This document shows positions 1 through 8,087 of a DNA stretch of 64,000 nt, piece by piece. Every line of letters starts with the position of its first letter. Position 1 is the stretch's first letter. The position numbers and the translations under genes are program-made. The notes under the pieces are model-generated. The model worked only from the letters and a program-made list of their open reading frames with translations, was not told the origin of the DNA and searched no databases. The stretch comes from PXAP01 sp046483315 (lineage in GTDB: Bacteria; Bacteroidota; Bacteroidia; Bacteroidales; PUMT01), in the NCBI GenBank assembly GCA_046483315.1, contig JAWODJ010000040.1, positions 9,084 through 73,083 on the forward strand, written 5' to 3'.

Positions 1-958
1 CCTGTCCGCAAATACCTGCAACGAGCTTATCACCAAATTCATCTGCCGGTGCAATCACCATATCACAGGTAGAAGTACCCATAACCTTACTCATATAATA
101 AGGCTTGATCTCTCCCCCCACAGCCCCCAGGTGGGCATCGAAGGCTCCCACCCCGACTTTCACATCCGGGGGCAGGCCCAGTTTATCCGACCATTCCCGG
201 CTTATGGTGCCCGCAACCTCATCAGTGGTATATGTGTCCTTATATAACCTGTTCCTCAAATCTTTAAGCAGGGGATCCAGTTTTGTCAAAAACTCCTCCT
301 GCGGCAGGCCGTTCCATTCAGTGTGCCACATTGCCTTATGTCCTGCTGCACAACGGCTTCTTTTTACCTCTTCAACAGAACGGGTGGCCGTAAGCAATGC
401 AGGAATCCAGTCACAATGCTCCATCCACGACCATGCTGCTTCCCTCACCTTCTCATCTTCCCTTATAACATGAAGTATTTTAGCCCAGAACCACTCAGAT
501 GAGTATATCCCGCCTTCATATTTTGTATAGTCCACTCCTCCCCATGTTCGTGCAAGATGGTTAATCTCATCGGCCTCTTTCACGGCAGTGTGGTCTTTCC
601 ATAAGATAAACATTGCATTGGGATTATCCTCAAATTCAGGCTTCAGGGCAAGAGGAGATCCTTCTTCATCCACCGCTGCCGGGGTTGAGCCTGTAGTATC
701 GACCGATATGCCTGCAATATTCTGCCTTACCCTGTCAGGCAGGCCGTTCAGAGCTTCACGAACCGACTGTTCGAGTCCCTCAACATAATCGAGCGGATGT
801 TGCCTGAACATGTTTTGAGAAGGATTACAATACAGATTTTTTTTCCATCTTGAGTAATGCCACACCCCCGATCCGGCTTCCTCACCCGTATTTGCATTAA
901 CCACCAGCGCCCTGACCGAATCGGTTCCATAGTCAAGTCCAATTACATAAGTATCCAT
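1..958 (-). CDS. araB: L-ribulokinase, 3' end outside window
   Basis: FGGY-family sugar kinase that phosphorylates L-ribulose to L-ribulose-5-phosphate in the cytoplasm, the second step of L-arabinose catabolism. The first 319 codons are open from an ATG at 958. The N-terminal MDTYVIGLDYGTDSVRALVV is the phosphate-1 loop of FGGY ribulokinases. It is followed by the GISVDTTGSTPAAVD segment, ILWKDHT, GGIYSSEWFWAK and SRCAAGHKAMWH, all typical of the AraB subfamily. The last visible part (GAFDAHLGAVG, then MGTSTCDMVI) opens the second actin-like domain; the rest lies before position 1. araB is on the same strand as araA and araD but about 6.4 kb from araD, separated by opposite-strand genes, so it must have its own promoter. 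The assignment is secure; the C-terminus cannot be judged. Confidence 0.95.
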   Translation of the reverse strand, partial: MDTYVIGLDYGTDSVRALVVNANTGEEAGSGVWHYSRWKKNLYCNPSQNMFRQHPLDYVEGLEQSVREALNGLPDRVRQNIAGISVDTTGSTPAAVDEEGSPLALKPEFEDNPNAMFILWKDHTAVKEADEINHLARTWGGVDYTKYEGGIYSSEWFWAKILHVIREDEKVREAAWSWMEHCDWIPALLTATRSVEEVKRSRCAAGHKAMWHTEWNGLPQEEFLTKLDPLLKDLRNRLYKDTYTTDEVAGTISREWSDKLGLPPDVKVGVGAFDAHLGAVGGEIKPYYMSKVMGTSTCDMVIAPADEFGDKLVAGICGQ

Positions 959-1336
959 ATGCTGTTAATTTGATTATTTTTCATACTGTAAATGAACATA
1001 AAATTTTTTCATCCTAAATTACACACAGGCAAGATGAAAAAAATTTATGAGAAAGCGAAGTGGTTCCGACTGTAAGTCGAAATTTTGTTGTTTAATTGAA
1101 ACAAAATTTCGGCTTTTTACAGAAGAAAAGTAACAGATTTATAAAAAAATGAGTGCCTCGCTGGTTTAGATTATATAATATTATGTATAGCAGGTAATTC
1201 ATATTATTTGTTTCAACCCCTATGAAAGCCAAATCTGACAAGTATCGCCAAATGATTTTTATTGTAAAAAAAACCGGTGGTGATTATCTTAATTTCCTTA
1301 ATTTTACTTAATCAGATCACTTATTGTATTCCTCTC
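959..1336. other. araB/glgB divergent intergenic region
   Basis: This 378-bp AT-rich gap separates the divergent araB and branching-enzyme genes. I find no coding signal in it. Its main content is a perfect 12-bp inverted repeat at 1078-1111. I found no exact TAnnTTTG element for either gene. A possible degenerate one (TATTATTTG, with one extra base) lies near 1203-1212 on the plus strand. Confidence 0.5.
1078..1111 (+). terminator. Perfect 12-bp hairpin followed by a short T-run
   Basis: CGAAATTTTGTT (1078-1089) pairs perfectly with AACAAAATTTCG (1100-1111) across a 10-nt loop, and GCTTTTTAC follows on the plus strand. The shape is that of an intrinsic terminator. However, no plus-strand gene ends just upstream: it sits in the leader between divergent araB and glgB. 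It may be an attenuator in the glgB leader, a protein-binding site, or a relic of a lost gene. Confidence 0.45.
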
Positions 1337-3364
1337 ATGCGAACCCCTGAATTAATTGAAAAAGACCCCTGGCTGAAACCTTTTGAGACAAAGATAGTTG
1401 CCAGGAAGCAATATGCATCCCTTATTGAAAATAGACTGACCGGGGGAACCGCCCTGAAGGATTTTGCCAACGGGCACCTTTTCTTTGGAGTTCACCGGGA
1501 AGGTGAAAAACTGGTTTTCAGGGAGTGGGCTCCAAATGCACAGAAAATATATCTGATTGGTGAGTTTTCCCGCTGGAAAGAAGAGGACCGGTTTCTGTTT
1601 TTCTCATCCGGTAACGGTGTATGGGAGCTGCATACAAACAGCAACAAGTTAAACCACGGTGATCTTTACCGTCTGTCTGTTCACTGGAAAGGCGGTAACG
1701 GCAGCCGTATCCCCGCATATGCCAGGAGGGTAGTGCAGGACAAAGACAGTAACATCTTCAATGCACAACTATGGAACCCGCCAAAGGATTATAAATGGAA
1801 AAACAAGGTGCCTGATCTTACCGGACAGCCCCTATTGATATACGAAGCACACACAGGCATGGCCACCGAGGAGCAGACAACAGGGACATTTGATGAATTC
1901 AAACGGCAGGTATTGCCATATATTGCAGGGGCAGGATACAATGCCATTCAGCTTATGGCCATACAGGAACACCCTTACTACGGATCATTCGGCTACCATG
2001 TTTCAAATTTCTTTGCCGTCTCATCCCGTTTCGGAACCCCGGATGAACTTAAAAAACTTATTGACGAGGCACACGGAATGGGCATAGCAGTAATAATGGA
2101 TCTCGTTCATTCACACTCGGTGAAGAATGTTAACGAGGGTCTTGCAGAATTTGACGGATCAGGATGGCAGTATTTTCATTCCGGGGCAAGGCGTGAGCAT
2201 GTGGCATGGGACTCCCTTTGTTTTAATTACGGTAAGCCGGAGGTAGCTCATTTCCTTCTTTCAAACTGCAAATTCTGGATAGAGGAATTCCGGTTTGACG
2301 GTTTCCGGTTTGACGGGGTTACCAGTATGCTTTATCTGGATCACGGACTGGATAGGAGCTTCAGCAGTTATGACAATTACTTTGACGGGGGACAGGATGA
2401 AGATGCCATTGCATATCTCACCATCGCCAACAAGCTGATCCATCAGGTCAATCCGGATGCCGTCACTATAGCTGAAGAGATGAGCGGTATGCCGGGACTG
2501 GCTTTCCCGGTTGAGTGCGGCGGTATCGGGTTTGACTTCAGGCTTTCCATGGGAATACCCGATTACTGGATTAAAATCATTAAGGAACGTCCGGACGAAA
2601 AGTGGAATACTGGTGAGATCTTTAATGAACTGGTTAAGAAGAGGAGTGAAGAAAAAACCATAAGCTATGCCGAATCACACGATCAGGCCCTTGTAGGCGA
2701 CAAGACCATTGCTTTCAGACTGATGGATAAGGAGATGTACTATTACATGGATAAATCTTCACAATCGCTTATTATAGACAGGGGTCTATCCCTGCACAAG
2801 ATGATCAGGCTTATAACTATTGCCACTGCAGGCGGAGGATATCTCAATTTTATGGGAAATGAGTTCGGCCACCCTGAATGGATAGATTTCCCCCGTGAGG
2901 GAAATAACTGGTCATACTTTTATGCACGAAGGCAATGGAGCCTGGCGGGGGACAAAAGACTGAAATACCAGTGGATGGGTGATTTTGACAAAGCCATGAT
3001 CACCCTGATCAGAAAAGATCCCTCCTTCTACACTTACGAACAGCATCTCATCCACTCCAGTGAAGGCGACCAGGTAATGGCTTTCACACGCGGATCACTG
3101 CTTTTTGTTTTCAATTTCAATCCTTCAGTGTCGTTTTCAGGATATGGCATTAAAGCCTCTCCCGGTCGTTACAGGATAGTTCTCAACAGCGACTCACCCG
3201 GGTACGGCGGTTTTGGCAGGATTGACGATAGCCTCGAATATATAACCGATTGGAAAGGTAAAGTTGATTCACCTCATTACCTTAATCTTTACACTCCAAA
3301 CCGCACCGCCCTGGTACTGGAAAAACAAAAAACAAGGAGTGTGCATGACAGGCAGAATTTTTAA
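1337..3364 (+). CDS. glgB: 1,4-alpha-glucan branching enzyme (GH13), eukaryotic-like
   Basis: Transfers alpha-1,4-glucan segments to form alpha-1,6 branch points in glycogen. The 675-residue protein has an N-terminal CBM48 domain (around FREWAPNAQKIYLIGEFSRW). The GH13 barrel shows region I DLVHSHSVKN, region II DGFRFDGVTSM with the nucleophile Asp, region III EEMSGMPG with the acid Glu, and region IV YAESHDQ. The C-terminal beta domain ends near the stop. The motif style (EAHTGMA, then HEWIDFPR-like EWIDFPREGN) is that of the eukaryote-type branching enzymes common in Bacteroidota. I chose ATG 1337 (MRTPELIEKDPWLKPF). An upstream in-frame GTG at 1277 would add 20 hydrophobic residues that look untranslated. 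The gene lies apart from the other glycogen genes (11-20 kb) but supplies their missing branching step. Confidence 0.93.
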   Translation: MRTPELIEKDPWLKPFETKIVARKQYASLIENRLTGGTALKDFANGHLFFGVHREGEKLVFREWAPNAQKIYLIGEFSRWKEEDRFLFFSSGNGVWELHTNSNKLNHGDLYRLSVHWKGGNGSRIPAYARRVVQDKDSNIFNAQLWNPPKDYKWKNKVPDLTGQPLLIYEAHTGMATEEQTTGTFDEFKRQVLPYIAGAGYNAIQLMAIQEHPYYGSFGYHVSNFFAVSSRFGTPDELKKLIDEAHGMGIAVIMDLVHSHSVKNVNEGLAEFDGSGWQYFHSGARREHVAWDSLCFNYGKPEVAHFLLSNCKFWIEEFRFDGFRFDGVTSMLYLDHGLDRSFSSYDNYFDGGQDEDAIAYLTIANKLIHQVNPDAVTIAEEMSGMPGLAFPVECGGIGFDFRLSMGIPDYWIKIIKERPDEKWNTGEIFNELVKKRSEEKTISYAESHDQALVGDKTIAFRLMDKEMYYYMDKSSQSLIIDRGLSLHKMIRLITIATAGGGYLNFMGNEFGHPEWIDFPREGNNWSYFYARRQWSLAGDKRLKYQWMGDFDKAMITLIRKDPSFYTYEQHLIHSSEGDQVMAFTRGSLLFVFNFNPSVSFSGYGIKASPGRYRIVLNSDSPGYGGFGRIDDSLEYITDWKGKVDSPHYLNLYTPNRTALVLEKQKTRSVHDRQNF

Positions 3365-3370
3365 AACTGT

Positions 3371-4158
3371 TCAGTCACCTGCCTCGACAGTAAACTCCGT
3401 TAAGCCTATGCCTCCTTCATATCCTGCTCCCTTTACGATGAATTTGAGACGGCTGATTTCACGGTAAAGGGGAAGGCGGAGATGCAGACTGCCATCCGCA
3501 CCCGTTAACAGTTCCGGCTCCCAGTAGACAGTCCGCTCCTGTTCATCTTCAAGAAAAACACCGGGAAGAGAAATAAGGTCACTGTAAAAATCATTTGGTT
3601 TCTGATAGCCCAGCAAAGAGATCTCCATAACATCTTCGAAACCCGTATAGGAGGGCCTCCTGGTATATGCAATGATAACTCCCGTACCGCCCCTTACACC
3701 GAAAATGGCCGCGCTGGTGCCGCCAGTAAATTCCCGCCTTCCGGAAAGAAGGCAATTTGATAATCACTTCTCATCCTGTCTATCTTCCAGTTAAAAAGCA
3801 TGTTCTTCAATACATCTATCCGTGGTATCATATTTTCATACCCCGGATTGTTGATATACATATTTTTTGCATAATAATATTCCTCCCCAAAATTCCGCAT
3901 CCAGTCGGTATAAGCCCTGAGAATATAATTACCTTCAGGAAGTTCTGCATGCAGATTCATATCACCGGCAGCATAACCGTCTTCTGCAAGTAGAATTCTC
4001 ATGGCCATAGCTTTACCGTCAGAATTTATCAGCTCAACATAAACATTGTTTGCAGATGTATCAGGATAATGCCCGATACCGTCAGAGATGTTTAACATGG
4101 CTGATAATTTGTAAAAAACAAAAGCCTTATGTAACTTGACTCCCTGAAACCATTCCAT
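3371..4158 (-). pseudogene. Remnant of an MG2-domain/TonB-plug outer membrane protein
   Basis: Two out-of-frame pieces of one larger gene. The upstream piece (4158 to about 3694) reads YPDTSANNVYVELINSDGKA, LPEGNYILRAYTDWMRNF and IAFFPEGGNLLA. This is the N-terminal MG2-like (macroglobulin) domain of a family of long Bacteroidota envelope proteins. Near 3715-3722 the sequence jumps, with a frame change, to TSAAIFGVRGGTGVIIAYTR and MEISLLGYQKPNDFYS, then TVYWEPELLTGADG. This is the TonB-plug-like and C-terminal part of the same family. Full-length members are several hundred residues longer, so the centre is missing. The N-terminus also lacks a signal peptide and the usual LHTD-type start: a stop codon lies directly before the first ATG. 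The stop is at 3371, 6 bp from the convergent glgB stop. Family recognition is from memory of its motifs; the breakage is directly visible. Confidence 0.75.
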
Positions 4159-4239
4159 CTAATGGTCTCTGCATGTCGTGGAGATGAAGGTATCGGCATT
4201 ACAATCAACATAATTAATAACCTCCTTTATTTAATCATT

Positions 4240-7200
4240 ATGAGCTATACTGCCTCTCTTGGTAACCTTTCACTGGTCATAAATGTTATTTTTTTTTCAT
4301 TGGTTTTCAACCCGACCAGGGCCAGTGCGCCGGGATCACCGGTTGTCGAAAAACTAACAACTGAATATTATACCAATCCGGTGGGAATTGATATTCCAAA
4401 CCCGCGTTTTTCATGGAAAATAATAAGTGAACTGCAAAATACCCGGCAGACGGCCTGGCAAATCGAGTCCGCCGAAAGCCGTGAAAAACTCGAATCCGGC
4501 AACCTTGTCTGGGATTCAGGAAAAACCGAGTCGCCCGCCTCAATCCACAACCAGTACCGGGGGCCCGCACTGCAATCCGGTCAGCGCTACTACTGGAGGG
4601 TCAGGGTGTGGGATAACCACGGGAATGTATCTCCCTGGAGCGAGCCCGCATACTGGGAAATGGGGTTGATGAATATTGATGACTGGCAAGCAAAATGGAT
4701 AGAACCCGACCTGGAAGAAGATCCCTCAGAATCACAACCCGCTCCGATGCTACGTTCTGAATTTGAGGCAGCCGGCAGGATTCAATCGGCACGGGCCTAT
4801 GTCACAGCTCACGGACTCTACGAAATGCATATAAACGGTCGACGGGTGGGACAGGAACTGTTCACCCCGGGATGGACCAGTTATCACAACAGGTTACAAT
4901 ACCAGACTTATGATATAACCAGGTATTTGCAGCAAGGCAAAAATGCAGTGGGCGTGTACCTGGGTGACGGCTGGTTCAGGGGTTACATCGGCTGGGGCGA
5001 CCAGCGCAATTATTACGGAGAAACCCTCGCCCTGCTGGCACAAATCGTTATCACTTACGAAGACGGCAGCAGACAGATATTCGGCAGCGGCACAAACTGG
5101 AAGTCGTCGACAGGACCGGTGCTGAAATCAGATATATACAACGGTGAACACTACGATGCCAGGCTGGTTAAAGAGGGATGGACAATGCCGGGATACGGGG
5201 ACACGGACTGGAACGGGGTCTTACTAAGGGATCACGGCATGGAGAAGCTTATAGCCCGGCAGGCTCCGCCGGTACTGAAGATCCAGGAGTTAAAGCCCGT
5301 TGATATATTCACTACCCCTGCAGGTGACAGGGTGGTTGACATGGGACAGAATATGATAGGCTGGATACGTCTGCGGGTGCGCGGACCCGCAGGAACAAAA
5401 GTTATACTCAGGCATGCGGAGGTACTCGACAGGGACGGAAATTTTTACACTGAAAACCTGAGAGGGGCAGATCAGACCAATACATACGTGCTCAGAGGCG
5501 GAGAAGTGGAAGTGTGGGAACCCCGTTTCACCTTCCAGGGCTTCAGGTATGTAGCTATTGACGGTTATCCCGGCGATCTTTCAGCCGACAATATCACCGG
5601 GGTGGTTATCCACTCGGAGATGGAGCCTACAGGACATTTCCAGAGCTCCCACACACTGGTAAACCAGCTTCAGCATAACATTATCTGGGGGCAAAAAGGT
5701 AATTTCCTGGAAGTACCCACCGATTGTCCGCAAAGAGACGAGAGGATGGGCTGGACCGGTGACATACAGGTTTTTGCCAACACTGCCAATATCAACATGA
5801 ATACTGCCGGTTTCCTCTCCAAATGGCTCGGTGATTTGGCGGCGGACCAAACCGCGGAAGGCAGTGTTTCCTACGTTGTTCCCAATGTCCTTGGTGAAGG
5901 AGCCAGGGGCTCTGCGGGATGGGGTGATGCCGCTCTCATTGTTCCCTGGTCATTGTACAACTACTTTGGAGATACTGGCATCCTTGAAAAACAGTATGAA
6001 AGCATGAAGGCCTGGGTAGATTATATAAGGGTACGTGCAGCAACAAGCCAGCCTGCCTTTTTATGGGATACGGACTTCTCTTTCGGTGACTGGCTATCTT
6101 ACAGCACCTCAAGTGATGCGCATTACCCCGGGGCCTACACCGACTACCGCATGATTGCCACTATGTTCTTTGCTTACTCGACCGACCTGCTCAGGCAAGC
6201 CGCCGCAGTTCTGGGAAAGGAAGATGATGCTGAACAATACGGCAAACTTTTTGAGAATATCAAGGCGGCATTTCAGCATGAATACCTTACCCCGGGTGGC
6301 AGAATTATGTCAGATACTCAAACCGCCTATGTTCTTGCATTAAAATTCAGGCTTTTACCTGAAGAAATGGTGCCTGCAGCGGTAAATAATCTTGTTTCGG
6401 ATGTTCAGGACAGGGGGCACCTGACCACTGGTTTTCTGGGTACGCCTCACCTGAATCCCATACTTAGCCGTTACGGACACAGTCAAACAGCCTTTGATCT
6501 CCTGCTGAGAGAAAATTATCCTTCATGGCTGTACCCGGTAACCATGGGAGCCACGACTATCTGGGAGAGGTGGGACGGCATAAAACCCGACGGCACATTT
6601 CAGAGTGAGGGGATGAATTCATTTAACCACTATGCCTACGGTGCCATTGGAGAATGGCTTTACGAAGAGGTGGCAGGCATTAAACCATCACCGGGATACA
6701 GATCCGTGCGTATTAGTCCCACCCCGGGGGGTGGATTAAGCCATGCAAGGGCCATCATAAATTCCGTACATGGCAGGATAGAATCGTCATGGGAGCTTGA
6801 AGGCTCCCGGTTTACAATGGCAGTTGAAATCCCTGCAAACACCACGGCCATAGCCACACTGCCGGATGCCGTCGCCGGTAAGATCGGTGGCAGTGCGGCC
6901 GACCCCGGCTCCAATCCGGGGATACTCAAAATGACGCAACAGGGCAGCGATGTTCTGGTCAGCCTTGGTTCGGGCAGGTACACCTTTGTTTATGATTCCG
7001 AAGAGCTGGCAGCAGCAGCCGGCATCGAGGATTCCCCCTACCCCCCGATCCTGAGCCTTGATAACACAATCGGCGAACTGCTGGCAGAAAAACGTTCACG
7101 CGACATACTTTACAGGCATATGCCCGGTCTGATGAACTCACCCTGGCTGAGCCAGGTAATGGGATTCACCATCAGGCAGGCAATGCAGTCTTTGCCTTTA

Positions 7201-7284
7201 AAATTCAGGGTTTCTGATACGAAGATCGAAAATATGGAACAGGAGCTCAGGCGGGCAGGCAATGTCTCTGTGACCAGGCAATGA
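4240..7284 (+). CDS. Secreted alpha-L-rhamnosidase (GH78) with extra C-terminal domain
   Basis: Hydrolyses terminal alpha-L-rhamnose from plant or algal glycans, probably in the periplasm or at the cell surface. From ATG 4240 the protein has 1014 residues, with an N-terminal hydrophobic signal segment ending near TRASAPG. Next come the Fn3-like/N-terminal rhamnosidase domain (NPRFSWKI, YYWRVRVWD), the carbohydrate-binding domain (GLYEMHINGRRVG, FTPGWTSYHNRLQYQTYD), and the (alpha/alpha)6 barrel with DCPQRDERMGWTGD near residue 495, which holds the catalytic acids. GATTIWERWDG supplies the second conserved Glu, and a C-terminal beta-sandwich follows. Residues of about 928-1014 (from GIEDSPYPP) are an additional, probably helical tail not needed for GH78. 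An upstream GTG/ATG-type extension to 4162 is open but adds no recognisable sequence ahead of the signal peptide. The gene converges on araD and diverges from the pseudogene. Confidence 0.93.
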   Translation: MSYTASLGNLSLVINVIFFSLVFNPTRASAPGSPVVEKLTTEYYTNPVGIDIPNPRFSWKIISELQNTRQTAWQIESAESREKLESGNLVWDSGKTESPASIHNQYRGPALQSGQRYYWRVRVWDNHGNVSPWSEPAYWEMGLMNIDDWQAKWIEPDLEEDPSESQPAPMLRSEFEAAGRIQSARAYVTAHGLYEMHINGRRVGQELFTPGWTSYHNRLQYQTYDITRYLQQGKNAVGVYLGDGWFRGYIGWGDQRNYYGETLALLAQIVITYEDGSRQIFGSGTNWKSSTGPVLKSDIYNGEHYDARLVKEGWTMPGYGDTDWNGVLLRDHGMEKLIARQAPPVLKIQELKPVDIFTTPAGDRVVDMGQNMIGWIRLRVRGPAGTKVILRHAEVLDRDGNFYTENLRGADQTNTYVLRGGEVEVWEPRFTFQGFRYVAIDGYPGDLSADNITGVVIHSEMEPTGHFQSSHTLVNQLQHNIIWGQKGNFLEVPTDCPQRDERMGWTGDIQVFANTANINMNTAGFLSKWLGDLAADQTAEGSVSYVVPNVLGEGARGSAGWGDAALIVPWSLYNYFGDTGILEKQYESMKAWVDYIRVRAATSQPAFLWDTDFSFGDWLSYSTSSDAHYPGAYTDYRMIATMFFAYSTDLLRQAAAVLGKEDDAEQYGKLFENIKAAFQHEYLTPGGRIMSDTQTAYVLALKFRLLPEEMVPAAVNNLVSDVQDRGHLTTGFLGTPHLNPILSRYGHSQTAFDLLLRENYPSWLYPVTMGATTIWERWDGIKPDGTFQSEGMNSFNHYAYGAIGEWLYEEVAGIKPSPGYRSVRISPTPGGGLSHARAIINSVHGRIESSWELEGSRFTMAVEIPANTTAIATLPDAVAGKIGGSAADPGSNPGILKMTQQGSDVLVSLGSGRYTFVYDSEELAAAAGIEDSPYPPILSLDNTIGELLAEKRSRDILYRHMPGLMNSPWLSQVMGFTIRQAMQSLPLKFRVSDTKIENMEQELRRAGNVSVTRQ

Positions 7285-7350
7285 TCTGCGGGAGCGAACC
7301 CTCCCTGTTCCCTGATGTTCGGCCAATACCATATAAACCGGTAAAAAGCC

Positions 7351-7380
7351 GGGATGCTCCAAATAAGGGGGATGCTCCAA
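7351..7380. repeat. 12-bp direct repeat between convergent genes
   Basis: GGGATGCTCCAA occurs at 7351-7362 and again at 7369-7380, with 6 bp between copies, in the 107-bp gap between the GH78 and araD stops. No hairpin is evident. It is probably a slippage duplication. Confidence 0.5.
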
Positions 7381-7391
7381 TAGTAAGTCAG

Positions 7392-8084
7392 TTACCTCTT
7401 TTTCTGACCGTAGTAGGCATTGCTGCCATGTTTGCGAAGGTAGTGGCGGTCCACCAGATGGCTTTCAACCGGCTGCCTGTTGCCCAGGACCTCGGTACGG
7501 AACGCCATTTTTGTTATCTCTTCGAGCACAATGGCGTTCCCGAGCGCTTCACCCGCATCCCTGCCCCACGTAAAAGGGGCATGGCCATGTACAAGCACAC
7601 CGGGTACCTGCACCGGGTCGATCCCTTCAAACCGCTCGACAATCACCCTGCCTGTATTTGCCTCATAATCATTCGCCGTCTCATCAGCCGTCATGGGCCT
7701 GGTGCAGGGCACCTCCCCGTAAAAATAGTCCGCATGTGTAGTTCCGTAAACAGGAATACCCCGTCCGGACTGTGCCCAGCTTGTGGCCCATTCGGCATGT
7801 GTATGGACAATCCCGCCAATGCCATCAAAATTCCGGTAAAGAACAGTATGAGTGAGGGTGTCTGACGAAGGTTGCAACTTCCCCTCAACAATCCTGCCCT
7901 CCATATCAACAACCACCATATCATCAGGCTCCATTTTTTCATAAGGCACACCGCCCGGTTTTATTACCACAAGGCTTCGTGCCCTGTCAATGCCGCTTGC
8001 ATTACCCCATGTCATGATTACAAGACCATGCTCTATGAGGGCCATATTGACATCATAAACTTGCTTTTTAAGATCTTCAAGCAT
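7392..8084 (-). CDS. araD: L-ribulose-5-phosphate 4-epimerase
   Basis: Class II aldolase-fold, metal-dependent enzyme that converts L-ribulose-5-phosphate to D-xylulose-5-phosphate, the last step of arabinose catabolism before the pentose phosphate pathway. At 230 residues it is the normal family size. Visible motifs are TWGNASGIDR (phosphate loop), VIKPGGVPYEKM, SSDTLTHTVLYR, the metal-binding histidines in GIVHTHAEWATSWAQSG, and GVLVHGHAPFTWGRD. It starts 3 bp after the araA stop, so the two are surely cotranscribed. Confidence 0.96.
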   Translation of the reverse strand: MLEDLKKQVYDVNMALIEHGLVIMTWGNASGIDRARSLVVIKPGGVPYEKMEPDDMVVVDMEGRIVEGKLQPSSDTLTHTVLYRNFDGIGGIVHTHAEWATSWAQSGRGIPVYGTTHADYFYGEVPCTRPMTADETANDYEANTGRVIVERFEGIDPVQVPGVLVHGHAPFTWGRDAGEALGNAIVLEEITKMAFRTEVLGNRQPVESHLVDRHYLRKHGSNAYYGQKKR

Positions 8085-8087
8085 TTC

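Noticed and set aside
1277..1336. Upstream GTG start for glgB with a hydrophobic leader
   Set aside because: Branching enzymes are cytoplasmic, and the 20 extra residues look like translated leader DNA.
7281..7865. Plus-strand 194-codon frame after the rhamnosidase gene
   Set aside because: Mostly antisense to araD, composition non-protein-like; the araD motifs are complete.
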